From assembly GCA_945877965.1 (NCBI GenBank), contig CAMCTH010000114.1:1-10310 (forward strand): a stretch of 10,310 nucleotides of DNA. The letters run 5' to 3'. A model generated the notes under the pieces. The model did no database searches, had not been told where the DNA came from, and worked only from the letters and a program-made list of their open reading frames with translations. Source of the stretch: Planctomicrobium piriforme. Lineage in GTDB: Bacteria > Planctomycetota > Planctomycetia > Pirellulales > PNKZ01. Both the position numbers and the translations under genes were made by a program. Positions 1 through 6,589 of this stretch are shown piece after piece (the stretch's first letter is position 1; the number at the start of each line of letters is the position of its first letter).

Positions 1-767
1 TTGCCGGACACGATCGCGCCGTCGTCGCCGCGAATGACCGTGCCGTTATCGCCGTGCGTGATCGTCGTGCCGCCTTGCGTTGTGTAACTGTTGCGATCAT
101 TGGCGTCACCGCCGACGCGGTTGCCGGCGGACGACGAGAACGGCGCATTCGATCCGCCGCCGCCGGGCGAGCGGAGGAAGTCGTTGAGTTGCCCACTTGT
201 CGGATGATCGAAGGAACGGGCGCCGCCGGCAGCACCGCCGCCGAAGCCGTCGGGAAGTCCGCGACCCGCTGCTCCGTCGAACGACGGCCGGCCGGCCGAG
301 AACGGCGTCGCCCCGCCGAAGCCGTCGCCGAAACCGCGATCGCCGCCGATGGAACCGTCGCCGCCGAAGTGATCGCCGAAATTGCCGCCGGCGCCGGGGA
401 AATTGTTGTTGGGCAATGAGCGACTCAACGATGGGCTGCGATCGAACGACGGCGATCCTGCGCCGCCGAATCCGCCGGAGCCGGGATTGAAGCCCCCTGC
501 TCCGCCGAAGTCGCCGCGCCCGCCGCCGCTAAACCCGCCGGCTCCGCCGAATCCACCTCCACCGCCGCCAAAGCCGCCTGCAGGAGGATGAAATCCTCCG
601 CCACCTCCGCCGCCAAAACTGCCACCGCCTCCAAAGCCTCCGCCACCGCCGAATCCACCGCGGCCTCCGCCACCACCACCACCGCCGCGTCCCCAGGCTT
701 CGGTGCTGGAGCAAATCAACAACGCGGCGATAACGGCGAGTGCGAATCGGTTAGCAGTGATTCTCAT
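1..767 (-). CDS. Secreted glycine-rich protein, partial (C-terminus beyond left edge)
   Basis: The frame is open from an ATG at 767 to the left edge: 255 codons with no stop, so the C-terminus is missing. A GAGGAG ribosome binding site lies 7 bases before the ATG. Residues 1-24 form a signal peptide: basic MRITANR, a hydrophobic stretch (ALAVIAALLIC), then a likely cleavage after TEA. Residues 26 to about 105 are mostly glycine in FGGGGG-like blocks, including a run of eight glycines. Residues 105-215 are still Gly-rich but also contain Ser, Asn, Asp, Phe and Pro. From about residue 235 there are two tandem eight-residue units, HGDNGTVI and RGDDGAIV, possibly the start of a repeat that goes on past the edge. 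No enzyme domain is visible. The protein is probably exported and flexible, perhaps a surface or matrix component, but that role is a guess. Confidence is high that it is a gene and low for function. Confidence 0.8.
   Translation of the reverse strand, partial: MRITANRFALAVIAALLICSSTEAWGRGGGGGGGGRGGFGGGGGFGGGGSFGGGGGGGFHPPAGGFGGGGGGFGGAGGFSGGGRGDFGGAGGFNPGSGGFGGAGSPSFDRSPSLSRSLPNNNFPGAGGNFGDHFGGDGSIGGDRGFGDGFGGATPFSAGRPSFDGAAGRGLPDGFGGGAAGGARSFDHPTSGQLNDFLRSPGGGGSNAPFSSSAGNRVGGDANDRNSYTTQGGTTITHGDNGTVIRGDDGAIVSG
450..692 (-). repeat. Low-complexity glycine-codon tract
   Basis: This is an imperfect run of GGN codons (GGC, GGT and GGA mixed), interrupted mainly by Phe codons. It encodes the FGGGGG blocks of the secreted Gly-rich protein. 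Codon choice varies from unit to unit, so protein-level selection or old, diverged repeat expansion is more likely than recent slippage. The skewed composition creates spurious open frames on the opposite strand. Confidence 0.75.
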
Positions 768-774
768 AGTTTCT

Positions 775-780
775 CTCCTC
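775..780 (-). promoter_or_regulatory. Ribosome binding site of the Gly-rich protein gene
   Basis: GAGGAG on the minus strand, 7 bases before the ATG at 767. It supports this start. Part of it lies in a possible 5-bp hairpin (CCTCG at 777-781 against CGAGG at 790-794). Confidence 0.6.
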
Positions 781-845
781 GACGAACTGCGAGGCTGGAT
801 CGGAATGTGTGGCGATGTGGATTGTTTGCGATGTACAGCAGCGAA

Positions 846-1799
846 TTATTTCGAAGCGGCTGCGGCGGGCGAGGCCGCAACGGCCGGCTTGCGGACGACG
901 ATCACTTCGTCGATGTTCGGCAAGAATTGGTCACCGACGCGGCGACCGATCGATTTCCAGGCGTAGCTGTTCGCATCACGGAGCGTGTAAACGTTCGTCG
1001 ACGAAGCTCGGCGACCGTCGGCCAAAGTTTGCGACGATTTGACGATCCATTGTCGACCGTCGTGCGTCCAGGTTCCTTCGCCGATCGTGCCGTCGGCGTC
1101 GAAGAGCCAGGAGCGAATCGTACGTTGCGCTGCGTCGTAGCCGATCACCTGGGTGCCGATGAGCGGTTCGCCGCCGGCTGAGGTGACGCGAAAATGGCAG
1201 GTAAGAAAGCGTCGATTCGCAGACCATTCGATTTTCGTCTCGACCGTTGCGTGTGCGTCGGCATCGACCCAATCGCCGACCATCCAAGCCAACGCGGCGA
1301 GCGGCCCGACCGGAGCATCGGCCGATTGAGCCGCAGCGACCTCGCGAACGCTTTCTAATTTCCAGCTTCCTTGGCGGCGAACGTGAATCGCCTGATAGGT
1401 TGATTCATCGACGACGTTGCCGTCGCGCTTGACACGGGCCGTCCCTTCTTCGAGGGCGACGTCTTTCGTCAGCAAGCGAATCACGGGATTCACAACTTCG
1501 AGCTTCGTGCCGGGAGCGGCGGCGAATGAAGCTCGCAAGAAGTCGGCGATCGCCTTCCGACCGCGGAGTCGAGTGCCGTCGGCCGTAACCCATTCACCGT
1601 TTTCGGCAAAGAGGTCGGCCACGGCGGCGGCATCTCCTGCATCGTATGCCTTCACATACGATGCCACGGCGGCGCGAACGGTGGCCTCGTCGCCGGCTTG
1701 ATCGTTCGCCGGTGCGTCATCCGCAAACGCAGAGCCGGAGAGCACGAGAACCGACGAGCACAGCAGACCGAGTGCTGCAGGAAGAAGACGACGAAGCAT
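846..1799 (-). CDS. Secreted SnoaL-like (SgcJ/EcaC-type) two-domain protein
   Basis: This 317-residue exported protein has two domains. The start chosen is the ATG at 1799: it has GGGAG 7 bases upstream and opens directly with a signal peptide (MLRRLLPAALG, cleavage after SAFA at residue 26). The frame stays open 19 codons further up, but that would bury the signal. Residues 35-155 look like an NTF2/SnoaL-like cone fold: VRAAVASYVKAYDAGDAAAV, then LFAENGEWV and GRKAIADFL. This arrangement is typical of SgcJ/EcaC-family proteins. Residues 165-305 form a second, beta-rich domain with LAWMVGDWVD and IGYDAAQRTIRSWLFDADG, like the lipocalin-type partner domain often fused to SnoaL domains in planctomycetes. 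The Ala/Ser/Pro-rich tail is probably disordered. The family has no agreed reaction, and the name oxidoreductase given to relatives is not supported by any motif here. The Gly-rich gene follows 78 bp downstream. Confidence 0.85.
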   Translation of the reverse strand: MLRRLLPAALGLLCSSVLVLSGSAFADDAPANDQAGDEATVRAAVASYVKAYDAGDAAAVADLFAENGEWVTADGTRLRGRKAIADFLRASFAAAPGTKLEVVNPVIRLLTKDVALEEGTARVKRDGNVVDESTYQAIHVRRQGSWKLESVREVAAAQSADAPVGPLAALAWMVGDWVDADAHATVETKIEWSANRRFLTCHFRVTSAGGEPLIGTQVIGYDAAQRTIRSWLFDADGTIGEGTWTHDGRQWIVKSSQTLADGRRASSTNVYTLRDANSYAWKSIGRRVGDQFLPNIDEVIVVRKPAVAASPAAAASK

Positions 1800-1806
1800 A
1801 GCCACG

Positions 1807-1811
1807 CTCCC
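1807..1811 (-). promoter_or_regulatory. Ribosome binding site of the SnoaL-like gene
   Basis: GGGAG on the minus strand with a 7-base spacer to the ATG at 1799. It decides that start over the longer open frame reaching 1856. Confidence 0.6.
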
Positions 1812-1951
1812 AGAATGTGCCGAACAATACGGACCCGCCACCGGCATTTCCCGCAACGCGTCGCGGACGCAAGCCGTCCGGTAGTTTACCGCCTGCGTTG
1901 TCGAAGCCTACTTCACGAACGGACCGTTGTGCCGGTAACGACAAGCAAATT

Positions 1952-1994
1952 GTGCGGGCGTGAGCCCCCCAAAAGAGAGCGTCACGCCGCGCAC
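1952..1994 (-). terminator. Hairpin downstream of the HdeD gene, possible terminator
   Basis: GTGCGGGCGTGA (1952-1963) pairs with TCACGCCGCGCAC (1982-1994), giving a 12-bp GC-rich stem with one bulged base and an 18-base loop. It lies 11 bases past the HdeD stop codon, where a terminator would be expected. The U-tract is poor (AATTTGCTTG on the minus strand), so it may be a weak terminator, an mRNA-stabilising end, or unrelated. Confidence 0.4.
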
Positions 1995-2004
1995 AGGTTT
2001 TGCC

Positions 2005-2550
2005 TTAAGCCACGTTCTTGCGGAGGCTGCGCAAACGGAATGAAAATGCCACCGCGGCCAAACCGTACGCAAACAGGAAACAGCCGATCACCATGCTGAT
2101 CGCTAAAATCCCTTCGATCGGTTTCGACAGCAGGAGGATGCCGAAGGCGACGGAAAAGGCTCCCGACAGGGCCAGCAGCCATTCGTCGTCGATCACCTTG
2201 CGGAGCTTGATCGCCGCGGCGATCTCGACGATGCCGCGGGCAATCGCCCAGGCGCCGACGAAGATCACGAGCGTGGCCAAGAGCGGACCGGGCCAAGCCA
2301 AGGCCGCCGCGCCGAAGCCGATGCCGACGAGCCCGAGCAGAATCATCTCCCACCACGGACGACCGTCGCCGCCGCCGCGAATGCCGATGAACACGCACAT
2401 CGCGCCGTCGATCAACGCATTGACGCCGATCAAGATGGCGATGACGGCGGCCGTCAGAGCGGGATGGGTGAACGCGATGACCCCTGCGACGACGGCGGCC
2501 AAACCGCGGAGCAGCAGGCACCACCACTTGTTGCAAAGAGAATTGAGCAT
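2005..2550 (-). CDS. HdeD family (DUF308) inner-membrane protein
   Basis: This 181-residue protein is almost entirely hydrophobic helices. Six membrane segments can be drawn at roughly residues 11-28, 33-53, 69-88, 90-112, 124-142 and 145-168. The short basic tail (FRLRSLRKNVA) suggests a cytoplasmic C-terminus. Size, helix spacing and internal duplication fit the HdeD/DUF308 family. The founding member, Escherichia coli HdeD, is linked to acid resistance at high cell density, but the biochemical role of the family is not settled. The ATG at 2550 is preferred because AAGGA lies 7 bases before it; the frame could begin 12 codons earlier without such a site. The gene is 43 bp downstream of the HAD phosphatase gene, which suggests one transcript. 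Confidence 0.85.
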   Translation of the reverse strand: MLNSLCNKWWCLLLRGLAAVVAGVIAFTHPALTAAVIAILIGVNALIDGAMCVFIGIRGGGDGRPWWEMILLGLVGIGFGAAALAWPGPLLATLVIFVGAWAIARGIVEIAAAIKLRKVIDDEWLLALSGAFSVAFGILLLSKPIEGILAISMVIGCFLFAYGLAAVAFSFRLRSLRKNVA

Positions 2551-2557
2551 CGGCGAA

Positions 2558-2562
2558 TCCTT
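2558..2562 (-). promoter_or_regulatory. Ribosome binding site of the HdeD gene
   Basis: AAGGA on the minus strand, 7 bases from the ATG at 2550, in the short gap after the HAD gene. It supports the shorter start. Confidence 0.5.
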
Positions 2563-2593
2563 CGTCGGAGAGAGGGTGTGAAACAAAACAAGT

Positions 2594-3580
2594 TTACGGT
2601 AACGGCGGAAAAATCGTTTTCCAGTCGCGTTTCATGTCGACGACGGTCCAGCCGCGTACGGTCGCTTCATCCAGCGCCTTAGCCAACTTGCCGACGCTTG
2701 AGTCGCGATCGTATGCCGCTTCGCGTTCGGCATCGGTATGGTGCACGATCAAGGCGAAGCGAGCACCCGGGGTCGAGGTCGTCCAACGCAGCATCTCGTA
2801 ATCGCCGTCGGAGTTGCCGAAGGCGGCCAGCGGTCGCCGGCCGATATGCTGCTCGATGCCGACCGGCTTGCCTGGCCCATCGTCGATGAAGTTGACTTCC
2901 GGCAGGCGCATCAGGGTCGGCGTGTCTCCCTGGAGTTCGTACTTCATTTTGATCGAACTCCCCACGACCTGCTCGGGCGGAATGCCGTACGCCATCTCAC
3001 TCCAGGGGCGCATGAACTCGATACCGCCTCCCGAGACGATAAACGTCTTGAAGCCGTTTGCTCGTAAGTAGGCGAGTAGTTCGACCATCGGCTGATAGAT
3101 GCACTCGGTGTAGGGTCGTTTGAACTTCGGATGTAGGGCCGTCGCCAGCCAATCGAGCACGAGCTTCTCGAACTCGGCGGGCGTCATCCCGGCGTGCGTC
3201 GCGGTGACGAGTTCGGCCAACGACTTTTCACCCCCGGAAAGCGCCGACTTCAGATCGCCGGCTAATAGCGATTTGAACGGCTCTTGCTCTTTCCACTCCG
3301 GATGCTGCGGCGCGAGTTGCTTCACGCGATCAAAAACGAAGGCGGCCTGAACGTAGACCGGCCACTCGCACCAGAGCGTGCCGTCGTTGTCGAACGTCGC
3401 GATCCGCTCGGCTACCGGTACGAAATCGGGCGAGCCTACTTTCGTCACCCGCTCGACGAAGCCGATGATCGCCTGCTTCGTCGGCCCCTCGTTCCATGAC
3501 GGGAGCGGATCGGCGCCGACGGCCGAGCAGGCGGTGAGACCGCAAACGGCGATGGTGAAGATTAAGCGTGACGCGTTCAT
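2594..3580 (-). CDS. Exported HAD-superfamily phosphohydrolase (phosphoserine phosphatase-like)
   Basis: This 328-residue protein should hydrolyse a phosphate ester; the substrate cannot be told. All four HAD motifs are visible. Motif I is FDNDGTLW with D64 as nucleophile and D66 as acid/base, motif II is S183 in FIVSGGG, motif III is K238, and motif IV is GNSDGDYEML with D258 and D260 for Mg2+. Residues 71-175 between motifs I and II form a helical cap, as in the phosphoserine phosphatase-like branch. The N-terminus is an export signal and contains LTAC at residues 15-18, which fits a lipobox, so the protein may be a lipoprotein; ordinary cleavage after VGA (residue 23) is the alternative. 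The ATG at 3580 is chosen because it opens the signal sequence, although I see no strong ribosome binding site. It lies 204 bp behind the sulfatase and 43 bp before HdeD. Confidence 0.85.
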   Translation of the reverse strand: MNASRLIFTIAVCGLTACSAVGADPLPSWNEGPTKQAIIGFVERVTKVGSPDFVPVAERIATFDNDGTLWCEWPVYVQAAFVFDRVKQLAPQHPEWKEQEPFKSLLAGDLKSALSGGEKSLAELVTATHAGMTPAEFEKLVLDWLATALHPKFKRPYTECIYQPMVELLAYLRANGFKTFIVSGGGIEFMRPWSEMAYGIPPEQVVGSSIKMKYELQGDTPTLMRLPEVNFIDDGPGKPVGIEQHIGRRPLAAFGNSDGDYEMLRWTTSTPGARFALIVHHTDAEREAAYDRDSSVGKLAKALDEATVRGWTVVDMKRDWKTIFPPLP

Positions 3581-3784
3581 GGTGGAAATCTTGTTGCGAG
3601 TAGTTGCTATTTCCTCATTGCTAGGGCCGGTCGGCGCGGGATGGACACTGCACATGTCGAGATTGCCAAATACAAGAGCAGCCCGCACTCGTCGAAGAAA
3701 TTCGATCCGCGTTAATCAGTTTGGATGGAGGCTTTGGTTTGCCGCCTTTCGTTTCCGTCTCTCCGTTGCATTTCGAAGCTCGAG

Positions 3785-5488
3785 TTATTTTGAATTCGGT
3801 TCGGCGGGCAGCGGGAACAAATCGTGTACCCTGCGTTGGATTTTGATGTCGCGGAGCGTCTCTTCCAGGATCGTCCCCGGGTTGAAGCTCGGCGGGACGG
3901 AACGCGGTGGAAAATCTTTGAACGTCTCGGCGAACTGGAAGACCTGGTCCATGACGCCGTACATCTGCCCGACGTGATTGAGCTGCCAGTCCCAGAAGGT
4001 GTTCGACGTGATGTCTGCCCGCTCGAATGGGTCTTGGAATAGGTTGTAAATCTTCTGTAGCCGCAGTTTGGTGAACGGCTCGGCCCAAACGCCCATCGTC
4101 CCTTGCTTGCGTTGTTCCTCGAACACGTACTTGTAGTCCCCTTGCCGCATGGCCACGAGCGCACCGTCGTCGTCGGAGTAAAAATACATTTGTCGAGCGC
4201 TCTTCGCGCCATTGTTCTTGCCGACGCTCCCTTCGACGGAGGTCAGGAACTTCGATTGATCGTAGCCGTCCAGGTGCACTTTGAAATCGCGGCCTTGCAG
4301 CCCCGTCGCCATGTAGCCCGCCTTGCACTTGCCGACGATATTCGATTCGCCTGCGAGGGCGCAGAGTGTCGGAATCCAATCGTTGTGGCTCATCAACTGG
4401 TTGGTCACCGTACCCGCCTTGATCTTGCCGGGCCAGCGGACCAAACACGGCACGCGGAAAGCCCCTTCCCAGTTCGTGTTCTTCTCCGAGCGGAAGTGCG
4501 TCATTGCGCCGTCCGGCCAAGTGTTCATGTGCGGGCCGTTGTCGCTCGTGTAGACAACGATCGTGTCGTCGGCGATCCCCAGGTCATCCAGGGATTTGAC
4601 GATCGCGCCGATCGTTTCGTCGTGCTCGATCATGCCGTCGATGTATTCGCTGTCGCCATGCTCGTAGCGGCCGCGATGTTCCTTGCGAACGTGCGTCCGC
4701 AGGTGCATGCGCGTACTATTGAACCAGCAGAAGAACGGTTTGCTCGCTTCATGCTGCCGCTTCATGTAGTCGATCGCCGCGGCCGACGTTTCGTCGTCGA
4801 TCGTTTCCATCCGCTTCTTCGTCAGCGCGCCGGTATCTTCGATCGTCTGCTTGCCGACCTTGCCGAAGCGCGGATCGACGGTCGGATCGTCGACGTCGGT
4901 CGCTTTGCATTTCAGCACGCCGCGCGGACCGAACTTGGCGAGGTACGCCGGATCCTTGGGATAATCGGGGAGTTCCGGTTCCTCTTCGGCATTCAAGTGA
5001 TAGAGGTTGCCAAAGAACTCATCGAAGCCGTTCACCGTCGGCAAGCTTTCATTCCGATCGCCGACGTGGTTCTTGCCGAACTGGCCGGTCGCATAACCGA
5101 GACTGCGGAGCAGAGTGCCGATCGACGGATCCTTTTGGCTCATCCCCATCGGCGCGCCGGGGAAGCCGACTTTGCTGAGTCCGGTGCGGATGATGTGCTG
5201 GCCGGTGAGAAAGGCCGAACGTCCGGCCGTGCACGATTGCTCGCCGTAGTAATGGAGAAAGCGCAGGCCTTCGTACGCGATGCGATCGATGTTCGGAGTT
5301 TCGTATCCCATCAGGCCGTTGCTGTAGGCGCTGACGTTCGTGATGCCGATGTCGTCGCCGAAGATGACGAGGATGTTCGGCTTCTTCCCGTCGGCCGCCG
5401 TTGCCGAAGACATCGATGCCGTCGAGACGATCGAAAGAGTTGCGAAGAAAACTACGAGAGGCGCTCGCAAACCATGGCGCTGAATCAT
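3785..5488 (-). CDS. Secreted sulfatase (arylsulfatase-like, type I formylglycine family)
   Basis: This 567-residue enzyme should cleave sulfate esters outside the cytoplasm. A signal peptide covers residues 1-31 (cleavage near ATA). The alkaline-phosphatase-like core follows. D45-D46 in IFGDDIG are metal ligands, and the nucleophile motif is SCTAGRSAFLTGQ with C86 and R90. GKNHVG has K139 and H141, STRMH has H262, SDNG has D316 and N317, and K336 precedes WEGAFRVP. These match the expected active-site set. C86 should be converted to formylglycine before export. The motif reads C-T-A-G-R rather than the classic C-x-P-S-R, a recognised variant in some bacterial arylsulfatases. The C-terminal 170 residues form the usual small domain. 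GGAG lies 9 bases before the ATG at 5488. No sulfatase-maturing enzyme gene is in the window. The natural substrate, perhaps a sulfated polysaccharide, is not evident. Confidence 0.93.
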   Translation of the reverse strand: MIQRHGLRAPLVVFFATLSIVSTASMSSATAADGKKPNILVIFGDDIGITNVSAYSNGLMGYETPNIDRIAYEGLRFLHYYGEQSCTAGRSAFLTGQHIIRTGLSKVGFPGAPMGMSQKDPSIGTLLRSLGYATGQFGKNHVGDRNESLPTVNGFDEFFGNLYHLNAEEEPELPDYPKDPAYLAKFGPRGVLKCKATDVDDPTVDPRFGKVGKQTIEDTGALTKKRMETIDDETSAAAIDYMKRQHEASKPFFCWFNSTRMHLRTHVRKEHRGRYEHGDSEYIDGMIEHDETIGAIVKSLDDLGIADDTIVVYTSDNGPHMNTWPDGAMTHFRSEKNTNWEGAFRVPCLVRWPGKIKAGTVTNQLMSHNDWIPTLCALAGESNIVGKCKAGYMATGLQGRDFKVHLDGYDQSKFLTSVEGSVGKNNGAKSARQMYFYSDDDGALVAMRQGDYKYVFEEQRKQGTMGVWAEPFTKLRLQKIYNLFQDPFERADITSNTFWDWQLNHVGQMYGVMDQVFQFAETFKDFPPRSVPPSFNPGTILEETLRDIKIQRRVHDLFPLPAEPNSK

Positions 5489-5731
5489 GGTGCTGAACTC
5501 CAGAATGGGTACGAATATGCGAGGAGAAGTGGGACCCGAGGCAACGGTCTCGTACTTTCCACCGGGTCGTCGTGAATCTTATCTTGTTCTTCAGAGGGAT
5601 GCGAAGGATTCAAAGGCAATTATTTGTGCTTCTCGCCGACGTGAAACATTCATCTTGAATTTGGTCATGTACCGGTAGAGAAGTGTTAAGCATCGATTAG
5701 CTGTTGCGAAGATGTGGCGGATCGGCATCAT

Positions 5732-5737
5732 AGGAAG
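5732..5737 (+). promoter_or_regulatory. Ribosome binding site of the first permease gene
   Basis: AGGAAG with 6 bases to the ATG at 5744. It picks that ATG over an in-frame GTG ten codons upstream (5714), which has no such site and would add a charged leader. Confidence 0.6.
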
Positions 5738-5743
5738 ACCCTT

Positions 5744-6589
5744 ATGAGCGAATCCGCCGCCATCGTGAAGCCGATCGTCCCTTTTCGCACTTGGTGGACG
5801 ATTCTGCGCATCTGCTTGGAAGAACGACTCGTCTATCGGGGCGACTTCGCGCTCGGCACGCTCATGCGGTTTCTGCCGATCGTGACGCAGACGTTTCTCT
5901 GGACCGCCGTCTTCGTCGGGGCGGGCGGACCGCCATCGATCGCCGGCTACACCCGCGACGATTTCATTGCCTACTACTTGCTGACCTACGTCGCCCGGGC
6001 TTTTTCGAGCATGCCGGGCTTGGCGTCGAACATTGCCGCACAAGTGCGGAGCGGCGAGATCAAGAAGTTCTTGGTCCAGCCGATCGATCTGCTTGGGTTC
6101 TTGTTCATGTCGCGCTTGGCCCACAAATTGGTTTATTACGCCGTCGCGACCGGGCCGTTCGCGCTGGTGTTCTATCTCTGTCGCGATTACTTCGACGGCT
6201 GGCCCGACGCGACGACCTTCGCCGCCTTTGTACTGTCGCTGGTGATGGCCTTCGTGCTCGGCTTCTTCATCGAAGCGACGCTCGGCATGATCGGCTTTTG
6301 GTTCTTGGAAGTCTCGTCGCTGCTGTTCGTTTACATGCTGTTCAACTTCTTCTTCTCGGGCCATATGTTCCCGTTGACGATCTTGAACGAGCCGTGGCGA
6401 ACCTTTGCGCTGATCCAGCCGTTGCAGTACCTCGCGTACTTCCCGGCCGCGGTGTTCTTGGGCAAGGTGCAAGGTCCGGCGCTCGTGCAAGGGCTCCTGA
6501 TTCAAGCGGCGTGGACCGTGGCGTTTATCGTCGCGGCGCGGACGGCGTTGTCCTTCGGCTTACGGCGCTACAGCGCCTATGGAGGTTGA
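5744..6589 (+). CDS. ABC-2 type transporter permease, first subunit
   Basis: This 281-residue membrane protein resembles the permeases grouped as COG4587 (ABC-2 family). It begins with a short cytoplasmic stretch, then about six hydrophobic segments near residues 36-58, 70-86, 125-147, 158-188, 193-215 and 252-275. Before the third segment is the cytoplasmic signature VRSGEIKKFLVQPID, which recurs in modified form in the next gene. With that partner it should form the channel of an exporter driven by a separate ATPase. The substrate is unknown; the name does not reveal it. It overlaps the second permease gene and the two are clearly one operon. The sulfatase gene is divergent, 255 bp away. 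The usual ATPase gene is absent on both sides, which is unusual for this family. Confidence 0.88.
   Translation: MSESAAIVKPIVPFRTWWTILRICLEERLVYRGDFALGTLMRFLPIVTQTFLWTAVFVGAGGPPSIAGYTRDDFIAYYLLTYVARAFSSMPGLASNIAAQVRSGEIKKFLVQPIDLLGFLFMSRLAHKLVYYAVATGPFALVFYLCRDYFDGWPDATTFAAFVLSLVMAFVLGFFIEATLGMIGFWFLEVSSLLFVYMLFNFFFSGHMFPLTILNEPWRTFALIQPLQYLAYFPAAVFLGKVQGPALVQGLLIQAAWTVAFIVAARTALSFGLRRYSAYGG

Noticed and set aside
450..700. Repeated pattern that could be mistaken for a CRISPR array or minisatellite
   Set aside because: Units have no constant length and no spacers; they are GGN codons of a Gly-rich protein reading through without a stop.
54..1181. Several plus-strand open frames in the Gly-rich and SnoaL-like region
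   Set aside because: They are Ala-, Arg- or Pro-rich shadows of the minus-strand coding sequence and lack ribosome binding sites or domains.
1800..1856. A 19-residue N-terminal extension of the SnoaL-like protein
   Set aside because: It would place a signal peptide internally, and a good ribosome binding site precedes the inner ATG at 1799.
3581..3784. A small gene or terminator between the sulfatase and HAD genes
   Set aside because: Only short frames that overlap neighbours are open, and the one GC-rich inverted repeat has a mismatch and no U-tract.
4103..5575. A 490-codon plus-strand open frame antisense to the sulfatase
   Set aside because: The sulfatase frame carries a full set of active-site motifs and a signal peptide, while the antisense product has repetitive Ala/Val/Arg/Asp composition and no recognisable motif.
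5489..5743. Promoters in the divergent gap between the sulfatase and the permeases
   Set aside because: The gap is more AT-rich than its surroundings and must contain control signals, but no pair of -35 and -10 boxes is convincing on either strand.
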